Assembly (NCBI RefSeq): GCF_002155695.1 | Contig: NZ_MUYJ01000002.1 | Location: forward strand, 62,001 to 126,000 | Length of the DNA stretch: 64,000 bases | Source of the DNA: Erythrobacter tepidarius | Lineage (GTDB): Bacteria; Pseudomonadota; Alphaproteobacteria; Sphingomonadales; Sphingomonadaceae | Direction of reading: 5' to 3' | In this document: positions 1 to 10,479 of the stretch, one piece after another | How the letters are laid out: each line of letters starts with the position of its first letter | How positions within the stretch are numbered: the first letter of the stretch is position 1 | The notes under the pieces: model-generated | The model's database searches: none | What the model was told of the DNA's origin: nothing | Seen by the model: the letters and a program-made list of their open reading frames with translations, nothing else | Translations under genes and position numbers: made by a program

Positions 1-1263
1 GCGGGCGACGCCACGATAGACCGCCGCGCGCGCGGTGCCCACGGCGCGGATGTCGACTGGGTCCTCGGCAGCATAGAGACACAGCCCTGCCAAAGTCGCA
101 AAGCCGGGCGCATGATGCGCTTCCGGCATCCCGACCAGCTGCGGCGGCCGCCCAAGCCGCACCGGCTGGCCCAGCGCGCCCTGCATGAAATCGGCCATCC
201 CGGCGAGCTCCGCTCCCCCGCCGGTGAGCACCACCTGCCCGGCGCTACGTCCCGAGAAGCCGAGTTCTTTCAGTCCCTTGCCAATCTCACCGGTGAGCAG
301 CGCAAGCTGCTGCGTCACCACGGATACGAGTTCTGCGCGCACGATCCGGTTCTTGTCATCAGCCCCGCGCGCGAGCGGCCCCTTGGCGACGCCTTCGGGC
401 GCATCATTGGGGCCGTTGACCGGGATAAGTTCGCGGTGATCGGCCGGGCTGGCAATCGCCGAACCGGCGACGCACTTGAGCCGTTCGGCCTGGCTGCGAC
501 GGATGCCGAAGCTGCTCGCGATCGCGTCGGTGATGTCGGCCGAGCCCATCGCTACGGCCTTCAGGCCAAGCAGCATCCCACCGGCAAAGACCGCGATATT
601 GGAAACATCCGCGCCGATCTCGACCAGCGCCACGCCCAGTTCGCGCTCTTCCATCGTCAGGCAGGCATGGCCCGCGGCGAGCGGCGCGGCCACCACTCCG
701 TCGACCGAGAGGTGCGCATTCTGCACCGCCTCGGTGAGATTGCGCACCGGTGCGCCATCGGCCAGCATCACGTGGATATCCACCCCCAGGCGCTCGGCAT
801 GCAGCCCCCGCGGATTGGCGACGCCGTGCGCCCCATCGAGCGTGTAATGCGCCGGCTGGGCGTGCAGCACGGTGCGGCCGTCAGGCTGGATCATGTCCTG
901 CGCCTCGATCAGCAGATGCTCGATATCCTCGTCCTCGATCCAGCGCCCGCCGATCTCGATATCGACCGAGACGACCTGACTGGCTAGCCCCGCTCCGGCG
1001 CAGGCAATCCATACCGAGCCGATCTGGGTGCCCGCGCTCCTTTCCGCGCGTTCGACAGCATCGCGGATGGCATGGGCCGCAGCGGCCATGTCGATGACGT
1101 AGCCGCGCTTGATCCCGGCGCTGGCGCGGTGGCCCGAGCCGAGCACCTGCAACTCGCCGCTCTCGGTCTCGCCCATGATCATCGCCGAGATGCGGAACGA
1201 ACCGATATTGACCGCCCCGAAGGTACGGGCGAAGCGGCGCTGCGCGGATGCCTTGGACGCCAT
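1..1263 (-). CDS. ftsA: Cell division protein FtsA (partial, C-terminus beyond window edge)
   Basis: Actin-like ATPase that tethers FtsZ filaments to the inner membrane and recruits later divisome proteins. The complement reads as one open frame of 421 codons from ATG at 1263 to the left edge. It begins MASKASAQRR and continues into an FtsA-type N-terminal segment (VNIGSFRISAMIMGE), with nucleotide-pocket-like segments such as VALVEIGADVSNIAVF and VVLTGGGAELAGM. The family is about 420 residues long, so only a short tail, expected to include the membrane-binding amphipathic helix, lies outside. The start ATG overlaps the ftsQ stop (ATGA), so the two are probably translationally coupled. It is the last visible member of the dcw run; ftsZ is expected just beyond the edge. 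Confidence 0.95.
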   Translation of the reverse strand, partial: MASKASAQRRFARTFGAVNIGSFRISAMIMGETESGELQVLGSGHRASAGIKRGYVIDMAAAAHAIRDAVERAERSAGTQIGSVWIACAGAGLASQVVSVDIEIGGRWIEDEDIEHLLIEAQDMIQPDGRTVLHAQPAHYTLDGAHGVANPRGLHAERLGVDIHVMLADGAPVRNLTEAVQNAHLSVDGVVAAPLAAGHACLTMEERELGVALVEIGADVSNIAVFAGGMLLGLKAVAMGSADITDAIASSFGIRRSQAERLKCVAGSAIASPADHRELIPVNGPNDAPEGVAKGPLARGADDKNRIVRAELVSVVTQQLALLTGEIGKGLKELGFSGRSAGQVVLTGGGAELAGMADFMQGALGQPVRLGRPPQLVGMPEAHHAPGFATLAGLCLYAAEDPVDIRAVGTARAAVYRGVAR

Positions 1264-2177
1264 CAGAGCGACCCTCCGGCGGCCTTCGCCGCAGCGCCGG
1301 AATCGTCTGGCAGCCGCATGTAGAGCCGCGGCGGCGAGCGCATGTCGAAGGCCAGCACCTTGCCGCCCAGCAGGCGGTTCTGTCCGTCGAGCCGCGCGAA
1401 TTTTACCAGCGCGGTCGCTGCCTCGGTCTCGCCCTCGGGCAGCGCGAGCAGCTGGCCGGTCTTGAAAGTGAGGTTCCAGCGACGATTGCCGACCCATTCG
1501 GCGGCCTCGACCTGCGGGGCGAGCGCCGGCGCGGCGGCGAGCAGGGTTTCGAGCCGCCCTGCCTGCCGGCCCGCGCCCGGCCCGACGAGGCGCAGCATCC
1601 CCTTGGCCTTGGCCGCGGAGATCGTCTCCAGCTCCACCCCGCCGGCATCGATCAGAACCAGCCGGTCGGGTTTTTCGAGCACCGCGTGGGGTGTGCGCTC
1701 GACAATGTCGATCGCCAGCGTGTGCGGCAGCTGGAGCGAGACGCGCGCATCCTTGACCCACGGCAGAGTCTTGAGTTCGGCGCGCAGTGCGGCGACATCC
1801 ACCTCGGGCATGGCACGGCTCTGCTGCGCGAGCGCGCGGGCATAGACCAGCCGCTCGTCCATCCGCTTGGTTCCGGTAACGCGGACATGGCGAACCTCGA
1901 ACCCGGCATCGGCGGCGATCTTGGCGACCTGCGCCCGTGCCAGCGCGGGCAACCCGGCAAGGCTGGCGATGATCAGCGCAAGGCCCACCGCCCCGCCGAT
2001 GATGATCGCGAGCCAGATGCGGCTCCACTGTTCCTCGGTGAAGGGCAAGTGGCCCATCAGCCAGTCGATGAAGCCGCTTGCCTGGCCCGCCGCCTTGCGT
2101 GCGCTGACTGCACGGCTCTGCGTCTTGGCACTGCGCCGCACGCCGGTGGTGGAGCTACGCCTGATCTGCTGCGCCAT
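1263..2177 (-). CDS. ftsQ: Cell division protein FtsQ
   Basis: Bitopic inner-membrane divisome protein that links early and late division proteins. The 304-residue product has a basic cytoplasmic N-terminus (about residues 1-50), one membrane segment at about 54-76, then a POTRA domain starting near residue 83 (FEVRHVRVTGTKRMDE) and a beta-rich periplasmic domain. Length and layout fit alphaproteobacterial FtsQ. The start ATG at 2177 lies inside the end of ddl (overlap 23 bases), and its stop overlaps the ftsA start. The position between ddl and ftsA is the canonical dcw order and supports the call more strongly than the weakly conserved sequence does. Confidence 0.93.
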   Translation of the reverse strand: MAQQIRRSSTTGVRRSAKTQSRAVSARKAAGQASGFIDWLMGHLPFTEEQWSRIWLAIIIGGAVGLALIIASLAGLPALARAQVAKIAADAGFEVRHVRVTGTKRMDERLVYARALAQQSRAMPEVDVAALRAELKTLPWVKDARVSLQLPHTLAIDIVERTPHAVLEKPDRLVLIDAGGVELETISAAKAKGMLRLVGPGAGRQAGRLETLLAAAPALAPQVEAAEWVGNRRWNLTFKTGQLLALPEGETEAATALVKFARLDGQNRLLGGKVLAFDMRSPPRLYMRLPDDSGAAAKAAGGSL

Positions 2178-3147
2178 GCGATCCTCCCTTGTGCTGCTTC
2201 AAAGCGTGAATCCTGAGCGCTTCGGCCACCAGCAGTTCCACCAGATCGGCATAGGCAATGCCGCAATGGGCCGCCTGTTCGGGCACGAGGCTCAAGGGGG
2301 TCATGCCCGGCTGGGTGTTGGTTTCGAGCACGAACAGCCCTTCCTCGCCCGCCTCTTCGTCCCAGCGGAAATCGGTGCGGCTGGTGCCGTGGCAGCCGAG
2401 CACCTGGTGCGCCTTGATGGCATAGGCCTCGCACAGGGCGGTGATTGCGGGAGGGAGCCTGGCGGGGAAGATATGCCGGGTGCGCCCTTCGGTGTACTTG
2501 TTCTCGTAATCGTAAAAGCCGCTGGCGACGACCAATTCTGTCACGCCCAGCGCGCGCGGGCCATCGGGGCCGTCGAGCACCGCAGCGGTCAGTTCGCGGC
2601 CCTTTATGAAGGGTTCGGCGAGCAATTGGGCGAAGTCCTGCCACGGGCCCTTGGCATCCGGCGAGACAGGGTTGCCGACCTCGCTGTTATCGGTGATGAT
2701 GGCAACGCCCACGGACGAGCCTTCGTTCACCGGCTTCAGCACATAGGGGCGCGGCAGCGGATCGCGTTCAAAAAGCTCCTCGCGCGTCACGATCCGCCCG
2801 CCCGGCATGGGGATGCCGTGCGGCACCAGCGCCTGCTTGGTCAGCTGCTTGTCGATCGCGATGACCGAGGTCGCAAGGCCCGAATGGGTGTAGGCCAGGC
2901 CCATCAGGTCGAGCATCCCCTGCACGCTCCCGTCCTCGCCCGGCACACCGTGGAGCGCGTTGAAGACGACATCGGGCCTGGCCTCATGCAGACGCAGCGC
3001 AACATCGCGCCCCATGTCGATCCGCGTGACGCGGTGGCCCTTGCTTTCGAGCGCATCAGCCACGCCCGCGCCGCTGGTGAGCGAGACCTGCCGCTCGTTG
3101 GCCCAGCCACCCATCAGGACGGCGACGTGAAGTTTAGGCAGAGTCAC
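2155..3147 (-). CDS. ddl: D-alanine--D-alanine ligase
   Basis: ATP-grasp enzyme joining two D-alanines to make the dipeptide that MurF adds to the peptidoglycan precursor. Visible motifs are the N-terminal KLHVAVLMGGWANERQVSL, the ATP-grasp segment KPVNEGSSVGVAI, and the C-terminal metal/ligand segment LETNTQPGMTPLSL. The open frame extends up to ATG 3174, but I choose GTG at 3147 because it overlaps the murB stop as GTGA, like its neighbours, and brings the conserved N-terminus to residue 4; this gives 330 residues. The alternative start adds nine residues (MGNSARGTS). It sits between murB and ftsQ in the dcw cluster. Confidence 0.94.
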   Translation of the reverse strand: MTLPKLHVAVLMGGWANERQVSLTSGAGVADALESKGHRVTRIDMGRDVALRLHEARPDVVFNALHGVPGEDGSVQGMLDLMGLAYTHSGLATSVIAIDKQLTKQALVPHGIPMPGGRIVTREELFERDPLPRPYVLKPVNEGSSVGVAIITDNSEVGNPVSPDAKGPWQDFAQLLAEPFIKGRELTAAVLDGPDGPRALGVTELVVASGFYDYENKYTEGRTRHIFPARLPPAITALCEAYAIKAHQVLGCHGTSRTDFRWDEEAGEEGLFVLETNTQPGMTPLSLVPEQAAHCGIAYADLVELLVAEALRIHALKQHKGGSHGAADQA

Positions 3148-4109
3148 GGACGTCCCACGCGCTGAATTTCCCATTCAAGGCTCACGCCGGTCGCGGCATA
3201 GACCTTGTCGCGCACCAGTTCGCCCAGCCCTTCGATGTCGGCGCTGGTCGCGGTGCCAGTGTTGATGAGGAAGTTGGTGTGCTTCTCGGAAACCTGCGCA
3301 CCGCCCAGCGTAAGGCCGCGGCAGCCGGCGCGGTCGATCAGTTCCCAGGCCTTGTGGCCTTCGGGGTTCTTGAAGGTCGATCCGCCGGTCTTGGTGCGCA
3401 GCGGCTGGCTCGCCTCGCGCGCGGCGGCGATGCGGTCCATCTCCGCGCCGATGTCTTTCGGATCGCCCGGATGCCCCCGCAAGCGAGCCGAAACGACAAT
3501 CGCCCCCTCGGGCAGGGCGGAGTGGCGGTAGGAATAGTCGAGTTCCTCGGCATTCAGCGTGATGAAGCTGCCGTCATGCAGGATCACCGCGCAGTCGAGC
3601 AGCACATCGGCGACCTCGCGCCCATAGGCACCGCCGTTCATCCGCACGAAGCCGCCCACCGTGCCGGGAATGCCGCGCAGGAACTCGAGGCCCGCGATGC
3701 CGAGGTCGCGCGCGGTCGAAGAGACGAGGATACCGCTCGCCCCGGCACCGCAGGTCAGTTCCATCTCGCCCGTGTGCGCGACCTTGGCGAAGCTCTTGCC
3801 GAGCCGCACCACCACGCCGGGCACCCCGCCATCACGCACGATCATGTTCGAGCCGAGGCCCAGCGCCATGACCGGAATTTCCCCGCCCAGACGTTCAAGG
3901 AAAGTCTTGAGATCCCCAAGATCAGCCGGCTCGAACAGCCAGTCGGCCGGCCCGCCGGTCTTGAACCAGGTGTAGGGCGCGAGCGGGGCCTTGCAGGTGA
4001 GCTTGCCGCGAATGCCCTCCAGCGGCACGGGCGCGGCCACCGCCCCCTCGACCGCGCAGGTCGGGGCCGAGCCGTCATCGAAGACGAAGCTGTCGCCGGG
4101 CTGGTTCAT
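3144..4109 (-). CDS. murB: UDP-N-acetylenolpyruvoylglucosamine reductase MurB
   Basis: FAD- and NADPH-dependent reductase forming UDP-MurNAc in the cytoplasm, the step before MurC. FAD-binding and catalytic signatures are visible: [45 protein letters not shown] and the late segment [18 protein letters not shown]. The open frame extends further upstream through murC sequence, but ATG at 4109 overlaps the murC stop as ATGA and starts MNQPGDSF, giving 321 residues, normal for the shorter (type II-like) MurB proteins. It ends by overlapping the GTG proposed for ddl. Confidence 0.95.
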   Translation of the reverse strand: MNQPGDSFVFDDGSAPTCAVEGAVAAPVPLEGIRGKLTCKAPLAPYTWFKTGGPADWLFEPADLGDLKTFLERLGGEIPVMALGLGSNMIVRDGGVPGVVVRLGKSFAKVAHTGEMELTCGAGASGILVSSTARDLGIAGLEFLRGIPGTVGGFVRMNGGAYGREVADVLLDCAVILHDGSFITLNAEELDYSYRHSALPEGAIVVSARLRGHPGDPKDIGAEMDRIAAAREASQPLRTKTGGSTFKNPEGHKAWELIDRAGCRGLTLGGAQVSEKHTNFLINTGTATSADIEGLGELVRDKVYAATGVSLEWEIQRVGRP

Positions 4110-5545
4110 GCCGCCTGCGCCTCCCGCTTTGCCGCAATGGCAGGCGCAAGGCCCGCCGCCCACTTGGTGATGTCCCCCGCGCCGAGGCACACCACCAGAT
4201 CGCCGGGCGCGATCTCCTCAACCAGCGCATCCGCGAGCGCATCCGCCCCGGCAATCGCGCGCGCGGCACGGTGCCCGCGCGCCTTCATCCCGGCCACCAG
4301 CGCCGCGTGATCGACGCCGGGGATCGGCTCCTCGCCCGCCGGATAGACCGGAGCGACATAGGCAATATCGGCGTCGTCGAAGCACGACTGGAAATCGTTC
4401 ATCAGATCCCTGAGGCGCGAATAGCGGTGCGGCTGGGCGACCGCGATCACCCGGCCCCCGCTCGGCCCAACCGCCTCGCGCGCGGCGGCGAGCACGGCGC
4501 GGATTTCGACGGGGTGGTGGGCGTAATCGTCGATCACGGTGACATTGCCGCCATCAAGCGCCACGCTGCCCACCTTGGTGAAACGGCGCCTTACGCCGCC
4601 GAAACGGGCAAAACCGGTGCGGATCACCGCGTCGCTACAGCCCATCTCGACCGCCACGGCAATCGCCGCAAGCGCGTTCTGGACATTGTGACGCCCGGGC
4701 ATCGGCAGGTGCACACCTTCGATCCGGCGATCCTCCAGACCGCGCTGGCGCACGATCACGTCAAAGCTATTGCCCCCGTTGTCCGCACGCACGTTGACCC
4801 CGCAGATGTCGGCCTGGAGCGAGAAGCCATATGTTACCACCTTGCGATCACGCACCTGCCCGATCACCGCCTGCACCTCGGGGTGATCGACGCACAGCAC
4901 CGCCGCGCCGTAAAAGGGCACGTTCTGGATGAACTCGACGAAGGCCTTTTTCACCCCGTCGAAATCGCCGTAGTGATCGAGATGCTCGGGATCGATGTTG
5001 GTGACCACCGCGATGGTTCCATCGAGGCGCAGAAAGCTGCCGTCGCTCTCGTCGGCCTCCACCACCATCCAGTCGCTGTCACCCAGCCGCGCGTTCGAAC
5101 CATATTGTTCGATGACCCCGCCATTGATCACGGTCGGATCGATTCCTCCCGCATCGAGCAAGGTCGCAATCATGCTGGTCGTCGTGGTCTTGCCATGGGT
5201 GCCCGCCACCGCAATGGTGGACTTCAGCCGCATCAGTTCCGCCAGCATCTCCGCGCGGCGCACCACGGGAATGCGTGCCTCCAAGGCAGCAACGACTTCG
5301 GGGTTGGTACGGCGCACGGCGGTCGAGGTGACGACCACCGCCACGCCGGCGACGTTCTCGGCCTTGTGGCCGACGTGCACGGTGATCCCGCGCGCGCGCA
5401 GACGCTCGACGCTCGGCCCTTCGGCGATGTCGCTGCCCTGCACCTGATAGCCCAGATTGTGCATCACCTCGGCGATGCCGGACATGCCGATCCCGCCGAT
5501 GCCGACGAAGTGGATGATGCCGATGTCGGTGGCGACGCCCTTCAT
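4106..5545 (-). CDS. murC: UDP-N-acetylmuramate--L-alanine ligase MurC
   Basis: Cytoplasmic Mur ligase adding L-alanine to UDP-MurNAc with ATP. The 479-residue product has the N-terminal UDP-binding Rossmann segment ([19 protein letters not shown]), the P-loop [19 protein letters not shown] near residue 110, the central segment [16 protein letters not shown], and the C-terminal domain motif [11 protein letters not shown]. Start ATG 5545 overlaps the murG stop; its stop overlaps the murB start. Order murG-murC-murB is the usual dcw order. Confidence 0.97.
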   Translation of the reverse strand: MKGVATDIGIIHFVGIGGIGMSGIAEVMHNLGYQVQGSDIAEGPSVERLRARGITVHVGHKAENVAGVAVVVTSTAVRRTNPEVVAALEARIPVVRRAEMLAELMRLKSTIAVAGTHGKTTTTSMIATLLDAGGIDPTVINGGVIEQYGSNARLGDSDWMVVEADESDGSFLRLDGTIAVVTNIDPEHLDHYGDFDGVKKAFVEFIQNVPFYGAAVLCVDHPEVQAVIGQVRDRKVVTYGFSLQADICGVNVRADNGGNSFDVIVRQRGLEDRRIEGVHLPMPGRHNVQNALAAIAVAVEMGCSDAVIRTGFARFGGVRRRFTKVGSVALDGGNVTVIDDYAHHPVEIRAVLAAAREAVGPSGGRVIAVAQPHRYSRLRDLMNDFQSCFDDADIAYVAPVYPAGEEPIPGVDHAALVAGMKARGHRAARAIAGADALADALVEEIAPGDLVVCLGAGDITKWAAGLAPAIAAKREAQAA

Positions 5546-6765
5546 GTGTCCGCCCGCTCCCTCGCCGCTTCATGCGAGGCGGTCTGCGCACGGGCGCTTA
5601 CCTGCTTGGCGCGCGGGATTGCCTCGCCCACGCGGATCACATCCATCAGATCGATCCCGCTCATGCTCTCCACCAGATCGGCCAAGTCCTTTGCCGCATC
5701 GGGCCGGCCGCAATTGAAGGCGCAATGCGCCGCGTTGGCGAGGCTTTGCGGATTCATCGCCATCGCCTGGATCTGCTTGGCCAGCTCCTTGGGCTGGAAG
5801 GCATCCTGGCGGATCATCCGCGCGCCGCCGGCCTTCACCATCTCGCGGGTATTGGCGGCCTGATGGTCGTCGGTCGCGATCGGCAATGGCACCAGAATGG
5901 CAGGCCGGCCCACCGCGGTCAGTTCCGCAATCGTCGAGGCGCCCGCGCGACCGATGAACAGGTGCGCATCGGCCAGCCGTTCGTGCATGTCCTCGAAATA
6001 GGTGCCGAGTTCGGCGGGAATGTCATGCTCGGCATAGCGCTTGCGCACCGCTTCAAGGTCTTCCGCGCGGCATTGCTGGATCACCTGCAAGCGCTGGCGC
6101 AGCGCCGGCGGCAACATGGCAAGACCATCGGGCACCACCTCGGACAAAACGCGCGCACCTTGCGAACCGCCGGTGACAAGGATCCGGAACAGGCTTTCCT
6201 CGGTGAAGGCGGGGAAATCCTGTTCGCGCAGGGCGAGCACCTCGGCACGCACCGGATTGCCGGTCAGGTGCACCTTGGCGGCATGCCGGGGATGGAGCCT
6301 CTCGACCTTGTCGAAGGAGGTCGCGATCGCATCCACCCGTCCGGCCAGCAGCCGGTTGACCCGACCCAGCACCGCGTTCTGCTCGTGCACCACGCTCGGC
6401 AGCTTTGCCGAGATCGCGGCGAGCAGCGCGGGCAGCGCCGGGTAGCCGCCGAAGCCGACAATTGCGGAAGGCGCGAAGGCTTCGAACAGACGCAGCGCCA
6501 TGCGCCGCCCTTCGAGCACCGCGCGCAGAGCGGCGGGCCAGCCCAGCGGGTTCTTGCCGAACCGGCCGGCGGGCAGGACATGGGCGGTGAGATAGTCGGG
6601 CTTGCCGGGGATGATCGCCCCACGCTCGTCGGTGATCAGCGCGACGTGATGGCCGCGCGCGTGCAGCTCTGCGGCAAGCGCGAAGGCCGGGATCAGATGG
6701 CCGCCGGTGCCGCCTGCGGCAAGCACGTAATGGCGGTTCGCTCCGCTGCGGGGCTGCTGGGTCAT
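5542..6765 (-). CDS. murG: UDP-N-acetylglucosamine--lipid I GlcNAc transferase MurG
   Basis: Membrane-associated GT28 glycosyltransferase converting lipid I to lipid II on the inner leaflet. The N-terminal loop [19 protein letters not shown] is diagnostic; further matches are [41 protein letters not shown] and the C-terminal donor site [16 protein letters not shown]. The open frame runs upstream into ftsW, but ATG at 6765 overlaps the ftsW stop (ATGA), giving 407 residues. The C-terminus carries a basic/acidic tail (about residues 380-407) past the usual end at about 360-380, which looks species-specific. Confidence 0.97.
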   Translation of the reverse strand: MTQQPRSGANRHYVLAAGGTGGHLIPAFALAAELHARGHHVALITDERGAIIPGKPDYLTAHVLPAGRFGKNPLGWPAALRAVLEGRRMALRLFEAFAPSAIVGFGGYPALPALLAAISAKLPSVVHEQNAVLGRVNRLLAGRVDAIATSFDKVERLHPRHAAKVHLTGNPVRAEVLALREQDFPAFTEESLFRILVTGGSQGARVLSEVVPDGLAMLPPALRQRLQVIQQCRAEDLEAVRKRYAEHDIPAELGTYFEDMHERLADAHLFIGRAGASTIAELTAVGRPAILVPLPIATDDHQAANTREMVKAGGARMIRQDAFQPKELAKQIQAMAMNPQSLANAAHCAFNCGRPDAAKDLADLVESMSGIDLMDVIRVGEAIPRAKQVSARAQTASHEAARERADT

Positions 6766-7988
6766 GCGCTCAGGTCCTTGCGTTCGATCAGGTCGCGCAG
6801 TCTCCCCGCCTCGCGGGCGAGGAACGGGTTGCGACGGGTGATCGCCAGCAATAGCCCAAGCGTTAAGCACACCGCCAGAGTCGATGAGCCGCCATAGGAA
6901 ATCAGCGGCAGCGTCATCCCCTTCGAGGGAAACAGCTTGAGATTGACGAGAATGTTGATGAAGGCCTGTCCGCCGAACTGGGTGACGAGGCCGACACCCG
7001 CAAGCAGCGCAAACAGATTGTCTTCGCTCACCATCCGTATCAGCACGCGGATAACCAGCGCAGCATAAAGCGCGACGATGAGTGCGCAGGTGATCAGCCC
7101 GAACTCCTCGCCGATCACCGAGAAAATGTAATCGGTATGCGCTTCGGGCAGGTTCATCTTGCGCACCCCGAGCCACAAGCCGCTGCCGGTCCACCCGCCC
7201 GCGGTGATGGTGCGCTGGGCCAGATCGACCTGATCGAAAGCGGTGCCGCCGCCGAGGAAGCTGTCGATCCGGTGCCGGGCATTGTCATAGAACAGGTAGG
7301 CGAGCATCAACGCCACCACACCCGCACCAATCAGCGCGCCGATGCGCTGCCAGGCCACGCCCGCCAGCAGCACCATCACCAGCCAGATGCCGCCGAACAG
7401 GATCGCATCGCCGAGGTTGGGCTGCGCCATCAGCAGCGCCGCGATCAATGCCAGAAAGCCGGTGACGAAACCGATCACCGGCAGGCTTGCATCGCGCGGC
7501 TTCCAGCTCAGCACCCAGGCGCAGATGATCGCAAAACCGGGCTTGAGGAATTCCGACGGCTGGAGGCTCATGCCGAGGTTGATCCAGCGCCGCGCACCGT
7601 TCTTTTCCTCGCCGATGATTGGCACCACGAACAGCAGCGCGAGCATGATCGCGCCCACCAGAATGCCGAGCCGCCGCGCCTGATCGCGCGACAGGAAGGA
7701 CAGGGCCACCATCAACGAGAGGCCAAGCAGCTGGAACACCACATGACGCTTGAAGAACATGAACGCGTCGAGCCTGACGCGCGCGGTCGAAAGCTGGTCA
7801 GCGCTCGCGGGCGAGGCCGCGGCGACCGCCAGCAACCCGATGCCCATCAGCGTCACGATCAGGCCGAGCAGCACCTTGTCGATCTCGCGCCACCAGATGC
7901 GCAGATTGTCGCGCCAGCGGCGTTGCACCACGGCAGGCGGAAGATAGGCCCCGGCACCGGCGCGGGCAGAGCTGGCGGCGCCGTTCAT
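6762..7988 (-). CDS. ftsW: Peptidoglycan glycosyltransferase FtsW
   Basis: SEDS-family polytopic membrane protein that polymerises lipid II at the septum together with FtsI. The 408-residue product starts with a soluble N-terminus of about 35 residues, followed by about ten hydrophobic segments from LLGLIVTLMGIGLLAVAA on. SEDS signatures are present: YIFSVIGEEFGLITCALIV, and the late loop GMTLPLISYGGSSTLAVCL. Start ATG 7988 overlaps the murD stop and its own stop overlaps the murG start. Confidence 0.96.
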   Translation of the reverse strand: MNGAASSARAGAGAYLPPAVVQRRWRDNLRIWWREIDKVLLGLIVTLMGIGLLAVAAASPASADQLSTARVRLDAFMFFKRHVVFQLLGLSLMVALSFLSRDQARRLGILVGAIMLALLFVVPIIGEEKNGARRWINLGMSLQPSEFLKPGFAIICAWVLSWKPRDASLPVIGFVTGFLALIAALLMAQPNLGDAILFGGIWLVMVLLAGVAWQRIGALIGAGVVALMLAYLFYDNARHRIDSFLGGGTAFDQVDLAQRTITAGGWTGSGLWLGVRKMNLPEAHTDYIFSVIGEEFGLITCALIVALYAALVIRVLIRMVSEDNLFALLAGVGLVTQFGGQAFINILVNLKLFPSKGMTLPLISYGGSSTLAVCLTLGLLLAITRRNPFLAREAGRLRDLIERKDLSA

Positions 7989-9352
7989 GGCAGGATGCTC
8001 CGCCCGGCGCTGTCCACTTCGCAGCCGGTCATCGCGCCAACCATCTGGCGGAAGTGGGTGCCGCGCTTCTCGTAGTCGCGAAACTGATCGTAGGAGGCGC
8101 AGGCGGGCGAGAGCAGCACCACCTCTCCCTCACGTGCGGCATCGTGCGCGCGGCGCACCGCTTCGCTGATCAGTTCGCAGCGCTCGACCGGCACACCGGC
8201 CGCTTCAAGCAGCTCTGCAAACATCGGTCCGGCTTCTCCCACCGTATAGGCCGCCGCGACATTGGCGAGGTGATCGGCGCAGGCGCCAAGCCCGTCTTGC
8301 TTGGGCAGCCCGCCGACGATCCAGTGAATGCGCGCTGCTCCGCCATTGATCGCCGGATCCGGAGGAAAGGCGGCGAGCGCGGGTGCGGCAGAAGCGGCGT
8401 TGGTCGCCTTGCTGTCGTTGATATAGACAACCCCCGCAGCCTCGCACACGCGCTCCATCCGGTGGGGGAGGCCCCGATAGGTCGCAAGCCCCGCGGCGAT
8501 CTGCGCATCGCTCAGGCCGAGCTGGCGGCAGATCGCCGCCGCCACGGCCGCATTCTGGGCATTGTGCGGCCCGGCCAGCGAGGGCGAGCGCCCTTCGGCC
8601 AGCCCCGCCGCCGCAAGATCGGCAGTCTTCACCCGAACCAGCGGCTTGCCCGCAGTCTCCAGCCCCTCGGCGATCGCGATGGTCGGCTCGTCCTCGGCGC
8701 AGATCACCGCTGTCCCGTACTCCTGCATCTGGAACAGCCGTTCCTTCGCTGCCGCATAGGCCGCGAAGTCGGCGTAGCGATCGAGGTGATCGGGGGTGAT
8801 ATTGGTCAGCGCGGCGACGTCGCAATCGAGCGTGAAGGTGAGATCGATCTGGAAGCTCGACAGTTCGAGCACATAGACCCCGCCTTCCGGCAATGGCGCC
8901 TGCCCGAGGATCGGATCGCCGATATTGCCGCCCATCACCGTCGGCACGCCCGCTGCGGCGAGGATGTGATGCACCAGTGCGGTGGTGGTCGACTTGCCAT
9001 TGGTGCCGGTAATGCCCACCACGCGGTGCGGCGGCAGATGCGCGCGCGCCATCGCGAACAGCTCGATATCGCCGATCACCGGCAGGCCGTATTGCCACAC
9101 GTGCGGGCCGATCGGGTGGCTGTTGAGCGGCACGCCGGGCGAGACCACCACCCCGGCAAAGCCGGTGAGATCCAGCTCCAGCGGGTCGATCAACCGGCAG
9201 CGGCCCGCGAACGGCTCGCGCGCATGGGGCTGGCGGTCCCACGCGATCACTTCCGCCCCGCTCGCCAGCAAAGCCTCGGCCGCAGCCGCGCCCGAACGCG
9301 CAAGCCCCAGCACCGCAAAGCGCTGACCGGCAAAGGCGGGAGAGACGATCAC
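7985..9352 (-). CDS. murD: UDP-N-acetylmuramoyl-L-alanine--D-glutamate ligase MurD
   Basis: Cytoplasmic Mur ligase adding D-glutamate. The 455-residue product begins with a UDP-binding segment (FAVLGLARSGAAAAEALL), contains the ATP P-loop GITGTNGKSTTTALVHHIL near residue 113, the segment NITPDHLDRYADF, and the C-terminal substrate motif YINDSKATNAASAAPAL. The start codon is GTG (9350-9352), and the first residues then read MIVSPAFAGQRF. It starts 11 bases after the mraY stop, and its own end overlaps the ftsW start. Confidence 0.96.
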   Translation of the reverse strand: MIVSPAFAGQRFAVLGLARSGAAAAEALLASGAEVIAWDRQPHAREPFAGRCRLIDPLELDLTGFAGVVVSPGVPLNSHPIGPHVWQYGLPVIGDIELFAMARAHLPPHRVVGITGTNGKSTTTALVHHILAAAGVPTVMGGNIGDPILGQAPLPEGGVYVLELSSFQIDLTFTLDCDVAALTNITPDHLDRYADFAAYAAAKERLFQMQEYGTAVICAEDEPTIAIAEGLETAGKPLVRVKTADLAAAGLAEGRSPSLAGPHNAQNAAVAAAICRQLGLSDAQIAAGLATYRGLPHRMERVCEAAGVVYINDSKATNAASAAPALAAFPPDPAINGGAARIHWIVGGLPKQDGLGACADHLANVAAAYTVGEAGPMFAELLEAAGVPVERCELISEAVRRAHDAAREGEVVLLSPACASYDQFRDYEKRGTHFRQMVGAMTGCEVDSAGRSILP

Positions 9353-9363
9353 CGGGCCGTTCC

Positions 9364-10434
9364 TTACCTCAGCTTCAGCGTCGAAAGGCCGATCAACGCG
9401 AGCACGATGGCGATGATCCAGAAGCGGATCACCACCTTGCTCTCGCTCCAGCCGAGCTGTTCGAAATGATGATGGATCGGGGCCATGCGGAACACCCGTC
9501 TGCCGGTGCGCTTGAACCAGAACACCTGCACGATGACGCTCACCGCCTCAAGCACGAACAAGCCGCCGACGATCGCCAGCACGACTTCGTGATGCGAGGC
9601 AACCGCGATCGCGCCCAGCGCCCCGCCAAGCGCAAGCGAGCCGGTATCACCCATGAAAACCGCCGCCGGCGGGGCATTGAACCACAAAAAGGCAAGCCCC
9701 GCTCCCATGATCGCCGCGCAGAAGATCGCCAGCTCGCCTGCCCCCGGCACATGCGGGATGCCGAGATAGGCGCTGAAATCCGCCCGGCCGACCAGATAGG
9801 CGATGATCGCAAAGGTGCCGGCCGCGATGATCACCGGCATGATCGCCAGCCCGTCCAGCCCGTCAGTGAGGTTGACCGCATTGCCCGCGCCCACGATCAC
9901 GAAAGCGGCAAACACGTAGTAGCCCGGCCCCAGCGGAATGCTGACCCCCGAAAGGAAGGGCAGGTAAAGGTTGGTGTTGATCTGGGTGACGATGATCCAT
10001 GCGGCGAGACCGGCCACCAGGAATTCGCCCGCCAGCCGGACGCGCGCCGGAACCCCGGCATGGCTGTGCTTCGAGACCTTGTCGTAATCATCGAGGAAAC
10101 CGATGAGGCCAAAGCCGATGGTGACGGCGAGGCAGGCCCAGACGAAGGGGCTCGCCAGGTTCATCCAGAGCAGCAGCGACAGCGTCAGCGCGGTCAGGAT
10201 CATCAGCCCGCCCATGGTCGGCGTGCCGCGCTTGGCGAGATGCGCCTGCGGCCCGTCCTCGCGGATCGGCTGGCCCTTGCCCTGGCGCACGCGCAGCAGG
10301 TTGATGAAGCGCGGCCCGATCACCAGGCCGATCAGCAGCGCGGTGATCAGCGTCGCGCCGGCGCGGAAGGTCTGGTAGCGCACCAGATTGAAGATGCCTT
10401 CGAAGCCCAGCCAATCGGCAAGCAGATAGAGCAT
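9364..10434 (-). CDS. mraY: Phospho-N-acetylmuramoyl-pentapeptide transferase MraY
   Basis: Ten-helix inner-membrane enzyme making lipid I from UDP-MurNAc-pentapeptide and undecaprenyl phosphate. Of 356 residues, the family hallmarks are all visible: [13 protein letters not shown] with the catalytic aspartates, [27 protein letters not shown] and the cytoplasmic loop [15 protein letters not shown]. Length is typical (about 360). It lies 45 bases downstream of murF and 11 bases upstream of murD, the two largest gaps inside this dcw run. Confidence 0.97.
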   Translation of the reverse strand: MLYLLADWLGFEGIFNLVRYQTFRAGATLITALLIGLVIGPRFINLLRVRQGKGQPIREDGPQAHLAKRGTPTMGGLMILTALTLSLLLWMNLASPFVWACLAVTIGFGLIGFLDDYDKVSKHSHAGVPARVRLAGEFLVAGLAAWIIVTQINTNLYLPFLSGVSIPLGPGYYVFAAFVIVGAGNAVNLTDGLDGLAIMPVIIAAGTFAIIAYLVGRADFSAYLGIPHVPGAGELAIFCAAIMGAGLAFLWFNAPPAAVFMGDTGSLALGGALGAIAVASHHEVVLAIVGGLFVLEAVSVIVQVFWFKRTGRRVFRMAPIHHHFEQLGWSESKVVIRFWIIAIVLALIGLSTLKLR

Positions 10435-10479
10435 TCAGTCGTTCCTCGGCGCCCTTGGCACCTCACGGCGCGGCGGGCC

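Noticed and set aside
112..987. Open frame on the plus strand inside ftsA
   Set aside because: It lies opposite a continuous FtsA reading frame with clear family sequence; low-complexity antisense frame.
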